Assembly: GCF_028583425.1 (NCBI RefSeq)
Contig: NC_072795.1
Coordinates: forward strand, 72,740,001 to 72,804,000
Length of the DNA: 64,000 nucleotides
Source: Eublepharis macularius
Lineage: Eukaryota > Chordata > Lepidosauria > Squamata > Eublepharidae
Direction of reading: 5' to 3'
The notes under the pieces were generated by a model. The model had not been told where the DNA came from, did no database searches, and saw nothing but the letters and a program-made list of their open reading frames with translations. A program made the position numbers and the translations under genes. Positions 54,506 through 64,000 of this stretch are shown here, piece after piece (the stretch's first letter is position 1; each line of letters opens with the position of its first letter).

Positions 54506-55279
54506 TATAGTTGAAGGTGGGTCAGATAAAAGCTAACTTGGGGAGTGGCTGGGAATGTGATAACATTGCCAGTGAGCCAAGAGATACCTGGTCTCAACCA
54601 CTGCCATCTGCTCCTCCTCCCACACCTCTTGCCTAGCTGGTGTGTGTGGGGGGGGGGGGAAGGTGTAGGAAATCAACCAACTTTGCACTCTGCCCAGGAG
54701 CACACAGCTGAAATGGGCTTGTATGTTCCTGCATCACTGGAAAACAAAGTAATTTCCAGCATAACATGGATAGGTTGAGTCATGCCGGAGGGGAAGGAGT
54801 CTCTAAAAATAGGCTCCAAATACTAAGTTTGAGGGTTAGGTTTTTGGAAATCACCCACTGGTGCAACCTGTCACTTCTGTGTCATGAGAAAAGAAGAAAG
54901 GGAAGGGAAAAGGAAATGGGGGAGTGAAAAATGAGATCCCCCCCCACAAGCCCTAGTGGGTCCCTACTTGTTTCCTCTGTTTCGTTGATGGAAATGGTTT
55001 GTAGGTGAACATGGTCTACTGCTAAGTAAAAATAGTATCCAGAAGAGGAACTTATATGGCCCTTCACACATCTTTATCTCCATTCCTTGAGAACCAGTAT
55101 TGGAGAGACTTTACATTGAGATATTTCAGCATAATGGCATACATATCAGAGTGCACTGTTGGTTGCAGTGTCCTGACTTCCTTTGGAATTTGAACAAGGA
55201 AAATAAATTATTCCATCTTGAATGCAATATAACAATGCAATTGCAAAATGAACTGAAATGGTTACTATAGGATATGGAG
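54506..55279. other. Nothing recognised
   Basis: A G-run lies near 54648-54660; no gene. Confidence 0.4.
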
Positions 55280-55475
55280 TGGAAGGCAAGAGGCTGACCT
55301 GTACATTAGGAAGTCTGTAGTCTATATCCCATTACTCCTATGAATGTACTCCCAAGCCATTCTTTCAGCTTCCATCCACATATGCATAGAGGGATTATAA
55401 TACTAACCTACCTTGTAGGGATGTTGTAATGATTACAAGATGAAAATATATGTGAAGTGATCTGAAATCTAAACC
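55280..55475 (+). mobile_element. Old MIR-like SINE fragment
   Basis: It ends CTACCTTGTAGGGATGTTGTAATGATTACAAG... GTGAAGTGATCTG, the typical 3' part of MIR-type SINEs. The 5' half is degraded. Confidence 0.5.
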
Positions 55476-56375
55476 AATATTTTAACACCAAGTGTTATTA
55501 TTATGCTCCTCAAGGATAAGCCCTTTAGACAGCAACCTGATTTATTGTCTCAACAATACATTTAACAATAGCTAACCAGAAACAGGATATCAAATATACC
55601 AACAAGATGCTATATTATTTTTTCTCTTAAACCACATTTTGTCTAGTATACATGATATAGCTGCCAGTTTCTCCCCAAAATATTATATATAGGGAATAAA
55701 CACATCAATCAAAATCTAATTTTGCTTTAAAGCCAATTTAATAAGCTGGTTCTCTTGAATTCACACTTTGTGGGGTTAAAAAGCCTTTGTACTAATCTGT
55801 CTCCTGCTGCATAAATGTGCCTAAGCATAAGGCACACATATCACATCAGCATTTACAAAAACCTGTCAAATCAATCTTACAGAGCAGCTGTGACTCACAG
55901 CTGCTAATAACTTGATGGCACCATTCACCTTTTCTTGAATTGGATGGCTTCATTGCTGGATACCTCTGATCATGAAATTACACCCAATTGTCTTTAAAAA
56001 TAGCATGCTAGCGATTTGTACATCAACCTCCACACCTTTTCTTAAGGCAAATGCCTCATCAGGCTACAGGCTCATAAGCAGTTATGAAAATGGATCCTAC
56101 TTAGTGGAAAGTAATTCCTGTTGAAGCAGTCAGTGGAGAAACTACTTCTCTTACTATGTCGTGCTTTGACTACTTCTTTTGCTTTGTTATTTTATGTAAT
56201 AACCCTAAATGGGAATATTCACTCAACATTTTCTGAATATTGCAGGAAATGAAGCCTTCTTCCCTCTGATGATGCAGTAACTTTATTATCTTTGAAACGG
56301 TGAGATTAAACCAGGATATATCAGTAAATTTTACATTTTAAATTTAAACTTAACAGGAGTCATAAGCAGGTTTGT
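55476..56375. other. Nothing recognised
   Basis: AT-rich without ORFs. Confidence 0.45.
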
Positions 56376-56575
56376 AATTGCTACAGTGTGTAATGTAATG
56401 GCTCAATTGTCAGAGAAAGATCTTAGAAACCCAGGTAGAAATCCCCACATTACCATGAAGTTCATTGTGTGACCAGTCATATACTTTCAGCCTCTCTTGC
56501 CTCACAGGGTTGTTGTGAGCATAAAATGGGTATGGGAGAAATGTGTATGCCACATCTCTGAGCTAATAGAGGAAA
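56376..56575 (+). mobile_element. Old tRNA/MIR-like SINE
   Basis: A degenerate box A/B region (AGTGTGTAATGTAATGGC, CCAGGTAGAAATCC) followed by CTCACAGGGTTGTTGTGAG, a MIR-type core. Confidence 0.55.
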
Positions 56576-57429
56576 GAGAGAATGGATAAAATGTACATGC
56601 ATACATTTACATTAATGATATATGCCATTTTGTTCTGCTCATTGGGATCCGAAACTTGACACAAGTTACCTCTGCTTGTTGATTCACTATTTGAAAATTC
56701 ATATAGGGATATTCTACTCTGAGATCTAGGACTATAGCTAAATCAGAGAAAAACCTATGAAAAACCCTACAGACCCACAGAGCAAAGGATACAGGGACCC
56801 ATTTAAGATCTGGATTGTAAATGTGATTGTTTTCCTAAGCACATTTCGAGGCCCAATCAAGTAGCTGTTTTCAGCCATTGGAAACCTATGTGCACATTTC
56901 AGTTTCGTTCTAGAGCACCGCTTCTCTGCTTGGCAATTATTGCTGTTGTTCTAACTCTCAACTTATCGTGTGAGAAGACAGCCAAAAAAAAGTTTGTAGC
57001 TGCCCCCATAATTTCTTTAATGCTGAATCGAGAGTCACCAAAGAATCCCCAAGCTAATCCAGGAGGATTAAGAAATTCAATAAGATTTGTACTCGTTGAG
57101 CGCACCCCATTTGTTAAAAAAGCACTTGAGCTATTTATTATCTCATATATATCAAAAGGCTAATAATCAATATACAGCCTATGCTATATTATATAGATAA
57201 AGAATCCATAAAGTAACAATCGGTGATATGTTCTGTACTTGGTAAAGGTATCTAATATTTATTGTCTGCTTTATGTTAGGAGAAAATATTAGGTTCTAGT
57301 AAAGTCAGACATGTTATAAATGTGAGCTTTATAATGGATCAACTATTTTGTCACATTAATAAGAATCAATTTGTGAAAATGTCTGTAGCTATTTAATAAA
57401 TATTAACATGAAAGACAGCTTTTCCTTGC
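56576..57429. other. No recognised gene
   Basis: The ORF 56888-57163 has a hydrophobic stretch near its start but no recognisable family. No other signal. Confidence 0.35.
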
Positions 57430-57790
57430 AACTGAGGAATTTACATATAAGCTGCCCAATGTGAATTGTTGATGTTGCATGATGAAAATGTGGATATTAT
57501 TCATATAGTTTGGAAATGTCCACATTGTGATTTTCTAAAAAACAGATTCTGAATATCATTAAAAAGATATATGCCATATGACCCAAAAGTTGTGTTGCTA
57601 GGATACCTGAACAACACAATTTCAGATGATTATTATGGAGTAAACAGTTGCTGTTGCATAGCAGCAAGAATGTGTGTTGCATATCGATTGCAAACATCAC
57701 TCATTCCATAGATGACAGCTCTTATGAATGGACAGGGACTGGTATTCCTGGTAAAAATTTACTGTTAGGGAGATATGTTTAAGAGGCATG
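57430..57790 (+). pseudogene. L1 ORF2 C-terminal fossil
   Basis: Broken frames read DENVDIIHIVWKCPHC, then DPKVVLLGYLN, then CCIAARMCVA, the same late-ORF2 motifs as the fragment at 63.7 kb. Several stops. Confidence 0.55.
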
Positions 57791-57984
57791 GAACTATAAA
57801 TAATAAAATCTAAACAGAAATATTTCTTACATTTAGGAACAGTCAGAAACCTTCTGATCTAAAATTTATTCTGTTGCCTTACTGTCTGGTTTCTTTTTAC
57901 CAGACAGCGGGAGAAGCACTGGAGAGATAGAGTGAGTCAACAGATATGTACCTGAAAGGCATATTGCACATGCACATATATTGA

Positions 57985-58600
57985 ATCAGGTTCAAGGTTT
58001 TGGTATTAACCTATAAAGCCCTATGTGGACTGGAACCAGTGTATCTGCAGGACCACCTCTCCCCATATGAACCTCAGAGGACTCTTCGTTCTAGTGAGAA
58101 ACATCTGCTAAAAGTCCCTGGCCCCAGGGAGGCCCGCCTGGCATCGACCAGGTCCAGGGCCTTTTTGGTCCTGGCCCCAGCGCGGTGGAATGCTCTGTCT
58201 AATGAGACCAAGGCCTGGAAGGATTTGTTATCTTTCCACAGGGCCTGCAAGATGAAGCTATTCTGCTAGGCATATGGGCGGTGCTAGGCGGAGCCCCCCT
58301 GGCCAGCTGATGGTGGAATAGGCCCTCCCCACTACCAATACCCCCATTTAGTAGTAATCTCCTTTACTGCTAAGATGCTCTGGAGATTATTAAGGATGGA
58401 TTGGGTTTTTGTGCTGCTATGTTCATGTTTATATGTATTTTAAATTGTTTAATTCTGGATGTTTTTATGGTTGTTAACTTATATTAATGGTTTTATGTAT
58501 TTTAATTTGTATGTGTTTTTAATCCGCCCAGAGCCTGCTGGTGTGGAGAGAGCAGAATATAAATCAAAAATAAATAAATAAAATATACATATACATATTA
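57985..58600 (+). mobile_element. L2 LINE 3' end
   Basis: The ORF2 C-terminus (58000-58269) is followed by a non-coding 3' UTR, the AATCCGCCCAGAGCCTGCTG tail and an AAATAAATAAAT end. Confidence 0.8.
58000..58269 (+). CDS. L2 ORF2 protein, C-terminal 89 residues
   Basis: Contains YKALCGLEPVYLQDHLSPY, LRSSEKHLLKVPGPRE and a WNALSNETKAWKDLLSFHRA segment. These match the conserved end of L2-clade ORF2 (L..Y..LRS, W N.L, F...LK..LF). The open start is arbitrary: the match begins a few residues upstream and the RT is missing because the copy is 5'-truncated. It ends at its natural stop. Non-functional fragment of a retrotransposon protein. Confidence 0.75.
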   Translation: MVLTYKALCGLEPVYLQDHLSPYEPQRTLRSSEKHLLKVPGPREARLASTRSRAFLVLAPARWNALSNETKAWKDLLSFHRACKMKLFC

Positions 58601-59515
58601 GAAGACACGTGTTGTTTATACATAATTGATTTAAAACTATCTGCCAATCATTGCATTGTGTTGTCGACTTTACATGCACACGCATTCACATGTAAAACAC
58701 AAGAGATCTATTTTAAATTTAAGTTAGAGCATGTGGGCATTTTTTACTATGCTGGGAGAAAAATGTTGGACTAAATGGAATTCAAAAGGTAAATTGTGGG
58801 TGGGGTAGGAGGTACGATTTAACTTCTGTTGATGATGCATTCAATTTGGGGATGAGGGAGGCCTTCCAATACTTCAGGGTCTTTGTGAAGAAGGAAAAGT
58901 TTCACTCATACAACAATGCACATGTTCCTGTATCCATATTACAAATTAAAATAATTGCTTATGCAACAGGGATTCTTCCTGATATCTGCATGAGATTTGG
59001 GAGGAATGCTGTCTTGAATGAGGGACACAGTTCTTGATAATTTCATACCACATAAGTGTAGGAGGAAACATTGGAAATCTGTTCCCCACTGCAACCAATA
59101 GAAGCATGTACTCAACTGATTTGCAAAAAAAAAAGATTCTTCAGGTATCTTGAAGAACGCTCATTACCTAAAAAATAATAATTAAAAAAAAGGGAAAAAA
59201 GAATGCTCATTACCCTCTCATGCAATAGCTACTCTAACATGCCAGCAAACATCCTTCTTTTGGTTATGTAGAACGAACAGGCCAGTCTTTACACAAAAGA
59301 ATAAATTGACTTATACTGGTCATAAAAAAACACAATAATTAATTTTTTGATAACAGAAACATTTGTTGACCCAATTCTTTGACATCAAAAAAAGCTACTC
59401 ATGACTGAGGAATGGTTTGAAAATAAAGAAATAGTAGGGAAATGGATGGACATCATCCACTACTATTCCTGTACTTTCAGCTCAGAGACATGATCAAGGA
59501 ATACAAAATAGACAT
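58601..59515. other. Nothing recognised
   Basis: AT-rich; the ORF 58846-59037 has no motif. Confidence 0.4.
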
Positions 59516-59539
59516 TTGTTGACAGGACATCCCCAAATT

Positions 59540-60005
59540 GACAGGACAGCTGCTGCTGCCAAGGGAGCTTCTTCCATCAAGGGCTGGGCTTTTCTATCTG
59601 CCCGGCCCCACCCCTTGCCTGCTGCAGCCTACAAAGGCTGTTGCCCGAGGTCTGCCTGCACTGCTGCTGCTGCCGCCGCCAAGGGAGCTTCTTCCATCAA
59701 GAGCTGGGCTTTTCCATCTGCCCGGCCCTGCCCCTTGCCTGCTGCAGCCTACAAAGGCTGTTGCCAGAGGTCTGCCTGCACTGCTGCTGCTGCAGCTGCC
59801 AAGGGAGCTTCTTCCATCAAGAGCTGGGCTTTTCCATCTGCCTGGCCCTGCCCCTTGCCTGCTGCAGCCTACAAAGGCTGTTGCCAGAGGTCTGCCTGCA
59901 CTGCTGCTGCTGCTGCTGCTGCTGCTGCCAAGGGAGCTTCTTCCATCAAGGGCTGGGCTTTTCCATCTGCCCGGCCCCACTCCTTGCCTGCTCCAGCCTA
60001 CGGGG
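59540..60005. repeat. 120-bp minisatellite, four copies, with a CTG run
   Basis: Units start near 59560, 59680, 59800 and 59930 (AAGGGAGCTTCTTCCATCAA). Spacing is exactly 120, 120, then 129 bp; the extra length comes from a run of about nine CTG triplets at 59901-59928. The long ORFs across it in all frames are artefacts of repetition, including the minus-strand one at 59594-60016. Confidence 0.9.
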
Positions 60006-60181
60006 ACTGCTTGCACTGCTTGCTTTGCTGCTGTTCATTGTTTTTATACCAAGTGTGTTAGTTATTGTAGTCTATGTGTATTGTTCATGTTTGTGTTTTA
60101 ATTATGATGTGAGCCACCCTGAGCCCATTTGTGGGGAGGGTGGGATATAAGTCAAATAAAATAAATAAATAAAATAAATAA
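60006..60181 (+). mobile_element. L2-type 3' tail carrying the minisatellite
   Basis: TATGATGTGAGCCACCCTGAG, GGGAGGGTGGGATATAAG and AAATAAATAAAT form an L2-like 3' end directly after the minisatellite. This suggests the tandem repeat expanded inside an L2 copy's 3' region. Confidence 0.6.
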
Positions 60182-61583
60182 AAAAGACAATTATGAAGCA
60201 CTCTGGAAGAGAATACAAAGATTTTGAAAGATGGTCTAAATTAAAACTATCTTGGCTAGGAAGAATCTCTACAATAAAAATGAGCATTTTGCCAAAATTT
60301 AATTTTTTATTTCAAATTATTTCAATTAACATTGGGAAATTAGCAAAGACAAATAAATAAATTCATCTGGAATGGCAAAAAACCAAGAATCAGATTCAAA
60401 GTGTTACAAGACGAAAAAGAGGAGGACTAGGCGTACCAAATATTAAGTTATATTATCAAGCCATGGGCCTGGTCTAGATTACAGATTGGATCAAAAATCC
60501 AAATGATAAGAAAATAAAGCTAGATGCAGCAGATCTGACAGAGGGGCTACATAATTACCTCTGGTTTAAGAAAAGGCCAAGAACACAACATATAATTCAT
60601 GTAATTAGAGACAGTCTGCTTAAAATTTGGAACTCTGTGAAAATGATTAGCCCACCGATATCACCAGTAATGTCACCAATAGATGCCTTCTGTGATAAAC
60701 ATATGAGGAAAGCTAATGATTTCATAACTTATAAAGATATGATAAACTCTCAAAGAAAAATAAAAGCATGGCAATCAATTAATGAAGAAGGTAAGAAGAT
60801 ACAATGGTTGGTATATCTTCAGGCAATTTCCAGACTAAAGGAAGCAGTCAAAGATCACAGAGGCCAGTTAAGAGAACTAACAAAGATAATCAGTCAGCGG
60901 AAAGACCACATGTTGGGGCAAATTTATAAACTTCTACTTCAATATGACACAGAAACAGAACAAGTTACAATGAATATGTCAAGATGGATTCAGAATTTTG
61001 AAGAAGTGATAACATTCCAAAAGTGGGAAAAGTTATGGATGAAGGGTATAAAATTTATTGCAAACCAAAAATTAAGAGAAAACTGGTACAAAATGTTTTA
61101 TGGGTGGTAAATAACTCCAAAAGATATAGCAAAAATGGATAAGAAATATAGTGGGTTATGTTGGAAGTGTAAAGATATAGAAGGTACCTTTTATCACATG
61201 TGGTGGATGTGCAAAAAACCACACACAAAAAGGAAAGAAATTCATGTGGAGATTCAAAAGATCTTAAAAACGGATTTTGCAATTAAACCAGAGAATATGC
61301 TGTTGGGAATAATGCCAGATAATACTGAAAAAATGCTATATGAATCTCTGAGCTATATGCTAACAGCAGCAAGAGTAGTAATAGCAAGTAAATGGAAAGA
61401 TGAAGAATGCTCAATTAAACTGGAAGGTTAAAATGACAGAATACATGGCAATGGCAAAATTAACAAATTATATAAATAGAAGGCCTATCAGAGAATTTGA
61501 AAAGAAATGGGTAAATTACTTTGCCTATTGTAGATAAAGATGATAAATAAAAGATAGAATAATATAAATAAAGTAAATTTATT
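60182..61583 (+). mobile_element. L1 LINE, 5'-truncated
   Basis: Starts inside ORF2 (FERWSKLKLSWLGRI near 60220, LGVPNIKLYYQA near 60430) and continues to the C-terminus and a short 3' UTR ending near 61580. Truncation at the 5' side is typical of L1 insertion. Confidence 0.8.
60637..61431 (+). pseudogene. L1 ORF2 C-terminal half, with premature stop
   Basis: Two open pieces in the same protein. The first (60637-61110) has the FCDKHMRKANDFITYKDM and YKLLLQ segments. The second (61135-61431) has CWKCKDIEGTFYHMWWMC, the Cys/His motif, and LTAARVVIASKWK. The expected WYLTPK link between them (compare the copy at 2-535) carries a TAA near 61108, and the end is frameshifted after 61420. Not translatable as a whole. 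Confidence 0.8.
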
Positions 61584-61584
61584 T

Positions 61585-61870
61585 ACTTGAGGATACAACA
61601 TCTACCCCCTCCCTATGAGAGCTGCCCACCACTGTTCTTAAGCTGCTGCTATGTTCAATTGTACTGTTGCATTATTTGCTATTAACTGTATTGCTGCCAT
61701 CAGGAAAAAGAGTGCTGCTATTTTTTATATTTTTGTATGATGCTTTTAAATGTTTTATATGGAATGTTTTAAATGTTCTTAATGCTGTTATCCACCCTGA
61801 GCCTGCTCACGGGGAGGGTGGAATACAAATATGATAGATAAAAAATTAAATAAATAAATAAATAAATTTG
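61585..61870 (+). mobile_element. L2-type LINE 3' UTR
   Basis: TATCCACCCTGAGCCTGCTC, GGGGAGGGTGGAATACAAAT and an AAATAAATAAAT tail. No coding part. Confidence 0.65.
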
Positions 61871-62029
61871 AATAGGAGCTTAGATTGACAGAGGTTACTG
61901 AAATAGTATTTATTATAAGCCTTAGATTTTCTGAAATGGAAACATATATTATTTAACTCGATTACTTTAGTATAGTTAGTATAGTTTGGAGCATTGTAGT
62001 ATAGTAATGAAATATATAGATCATGGTGT

Positions 62030-63042
62030 GTTCTGAGTAGACATGGGCACGAACCACAAAAAAACCGAACCATGTAGTTCATGGGGTTTCCACGAACCAG
62101 GAATTCCCATGAACTGGGGCAAGTTTGCAAACCAGTTCGTTGTTTGTGGGGTTTAAATGCCCCTTTCCGGCTGCTTAGCAGCAGCAAGGAAAGGGACGTT
62201 TGATTGTTTAAATGGCCCTTTCCTGCCATCCCCCCTCACCACCAGCCAGCTGATAATTTAAAGGGACCTGCCGCTTGCAAGTGGCTGGGCCCTTTAAATG
62301 GCCCAACCCTCACAAACCACAGCCCCAGCCCCCAGCCCCCCAGCCCCACACTTACCTTGTCTTGCAGCTCCGGCATTCTCTGCCACCCTGTGGGCCCACA
62401 CCCTCCTCTTCCTGCAAAGGGTGGGAAGGCCATTTTCAGCCTCCTCTGCTGCCCGGGCCCACAGAGCAGCAGAGGAGGCTGAAAACGTCCTTCCCATTCC
62501 TCAAATGGCTGCTGCAGCAGCCATTTGAGGAGCAGGAAGGCCATTTTCGGCCTCCTTTGCCGTTCTTTGGGCCAGTGCAGTGGTGGAGGAGGCCGAAAAT
62601 GGCCTTCCCATTGCTTGCAGAAGGAGGGGGAGGACGCCGTGGCTGTGGAGAACACCGGAGTTGCGAGACAAGGTAAGTGTGGGGCTGGGGCGGCTGGGGG
62701 CTGGGGCTGTGGTTTGTGGGTTTGGGGCCATTTAAATGGATCCCCCCGCCACCTGCCAGCTGATAGTTTAAAGAGACCTGCCACTTGCAAGCGGCAGGAA
62801 AAGTTTAAATGGCCATTTCCCTGGGGAAATGGCCTTTTAAACTGCCCCCTTCTCTGCTGCTTTGAATCTGCAGGGAAAGGGCCATTGCCCTTTAATAAGA
62901 ACCAAATGGAACCAGTAGACTAGTTCCGTGGAAGTTCATGGAAACAAGCTTCCATGAACCACTGGTTCGCAACCCACGAACCTAGCTGGTTCGTGGGTTT
63001 TTTTGGTTCCTATTCTGGTTCTTGCCCATCTCTGTTTTTGAG
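62030..63042. mobile_element. Non-autonomous hAT-type element, 997 bp
   Basis: The element 62038-63034 begins TAGACATGGGCACGAACC and ends GGTTCTTGCCCATCTCTG, between GTTCTGAG (62030-62037) and TTTTTGAG (63035-63042), 6 of 8 matching. The ends match the 36.4-kb and 51.5-kb elements, but the interior differs. The interior is a partly palindromic GC-rich region (TTTAAAGGGACCTGCCGCTT and inverses). The ORFs in it on both strands (62236-62923) mirror each other and are not genes. Confidence 0.8.
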
Positions 63043-63339
63043 CAATTGATTTGGAGGTGGAATGTGTATAGCAGTAAATATTGTTAAATATTTTATAATA
63101 ATATTTTTAGTTTAATAGCAAGACACAGTGGAAGAGAGAGGAAATGTCTCTGAGAATGGTTCTTGTGGGCTTGAACATACTATTCAAATGATGTATAGTG
63201 ATTGTGTTCTAGATAATCTGTGTAAAAGGTATCTTAATTTTCTCCCAGTGTAATTTTCTTCGAGTGTTTTTCCTTATCTCCCCCCCCCCCCGGTATCTCC
63301 TTTGTTGTTTAGAAAAAAAAAATAAATAAAATTGACATT
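63043..63339. other. Nothing recognised
   Basis: AT-rich; a C-run near 63281. Confidence 0.4.
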
Positions 63340-63960
63340 TATTGAGTAGGAATAGGACAGAATTTGAATTTCTAATAGGGAGGAATATATGTAAAGGATA
63401 TATTTACAAAATAAGGAGCAGGAATATAAGACCAGATGTGAAAAAGATACAGCCTATTCTGCTGCATGAGTGGGGATGGATCTGGAGCAACATTAACAAG
63501 AATGTGATTAATGTGCATAGTTTTTACAAATTAAAATTCCATTGGTATTTAAACACCTTTAAGGTTAAGAAATATTTATGGATTAGCCACAGGAAAATGC
63601 GGGTGTTGTCACACTTTGAAAACAAATATAATTCATGTATTTTGAGACTCTCCAGATATAAATCCCTTTTGGGAACAGGTCTTAGCTGTGATCAGAGAAA
63701 TGACAGGCTATGCAATATTAAGAGACCCCAAAGTAGTAATGTTAGGCAATCTTAAAAGTTGTGTGAGAACAAATGATGTAGAACTAGTCACTGCCTTAGT
63801 TGTAGGCGCAGGGATGTGTATAGCAGCAAAATGGAAATCTAGAACCTCATCCTCAATGATAGACAAGGTTAGAATATTAGATTATTAGCAAAGCTAACTT
63901 ATTATAAAAAAAAAGAAAAAATCAAAATAATGGATTTGTAAAAAAGGGGGGGGTAGTATT
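63340..63960 (+). mobile_element. L1 LINE fragment, third lineage
   Basis: Frames 63342-63755 and 63688-63888 read SFYKLKFHWYLN..KVKKY, then DPKVVMLGNLK and GMCIAAKWKSR, the order of L1 ORF2 ends. A frame change lies between them near 63690. It ends in an A-rich, G-run stretch near 63950. Confidence 0.6.
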
Positions 63961-64000
63961 CATGTGGGAATTATCTTATGGGGTTACACAAGACACAATC

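Noticed and set aside
56888..57163. Small secreted or membrane protein
   Set aside because: A hydrophobic N-terminal stretch alone is not enough; no family, no Kozak or splice support, and AT-rich surroundings.
59516..60150. Three plus-strand and one minus-strand ORF with Ala/Cys/Leu repeats
   Set aside because: Explained by the 120-bp minisatellite, whose length is a multiple of three, keeping all frames open.

Overview
The window looks like non-genic DNA from a squamate reptile, most likely a lizard. The evidence is its repeat content: a BovB/RTE LINE, a 5S rRNA-derived SINE with a BovB-like tail, tRNA/MIR-like SINEs, L2, CR1 and several L1 lineages, Penelope-like elements (PLEs), many hAT-type DNA elements, and a tyrosine-recombinase retrotransposon of the Ngaro/DIRS group. 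I found no convincing host exon, tRNA gene or rRNA gene. Almost every recognisable protein-coding stretch belongs to a transposable element. Species cannot be named from this sequence.

Layout. 1-1443: 3' end of an L1. About 2.5-8 kb: GC-richer repeat mosaic with a decayed Harbinger-type transposase (about 4.03-4.49 kb). 7.98-10.42 kb: a PLE fragment encoding a GIY-YIG endonuclease, two palindromic MITE-like elements, a 5S-derived SINE, and a PLE-tail foldback with a 12-bp target duplication. 12741-19637: an almost intact Ngaro-type element with gag, RT/RNase H, tyrosine recombinase and SGNH-hydrolase frames, bounded by split direct repeats in the order A1-ORFs-B1-A2-B2. 22114-27317: a 5.2-kb non-autonomous hAT-like element built as a giant inverted repeat around a 133-bp tandem array that itself changes orientation, with an 8-bp target duplication. 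28-33 kb: PLE remnants (one with an 11-bp target duplication and a hammerhead-ribozyme-like core), a MITE, and a CR1 interrupted twice. 35.4-37.3 kb: a three-level nest ending in a 755-bp hAT-type element. 39.6-41.2 kb: fossil of a second DIRS/Ngaro-like element. 41.3-42.05 kb: a hAT transposase fossil. 44006-46921: a second large hAT-type element. 51.0-53.6 kb: a minus-strand BovB interrupted by an 864-bp hAT-type element. 57.4-63.96 kb: L1 and L2 fragments, a 120-bp minisatellite, and a 997-bp hAT-type element.

How the parts work together. Only the Ngaro element has a nearly complete apparatus. Gag and RT/RNase H would package and copy the RNA, and the tyrosine recombinase would integrate a circular DNA through the split repeats. 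The extra SGNH hydrolase has no established role. Its repeat copies are almost identical (A 173 bp each, B 433 bp each), which suggests recent activity. The hAT-like elements carry no transposase here and would depend on enzymes supplied elsewhere. The SINEs probably use BovB or L2 machinery, judging by their tails.

The most interesting items are the SGNH-bearing Ngaro element with its unusual A2-link-B2 end, the giant palindromic hAT-like element, and the recurrent PLE tails that fold into hammerhead-like cores and are flanked by 11-12-bp duplications. All family assignments were made by reading motifs, without database searches.
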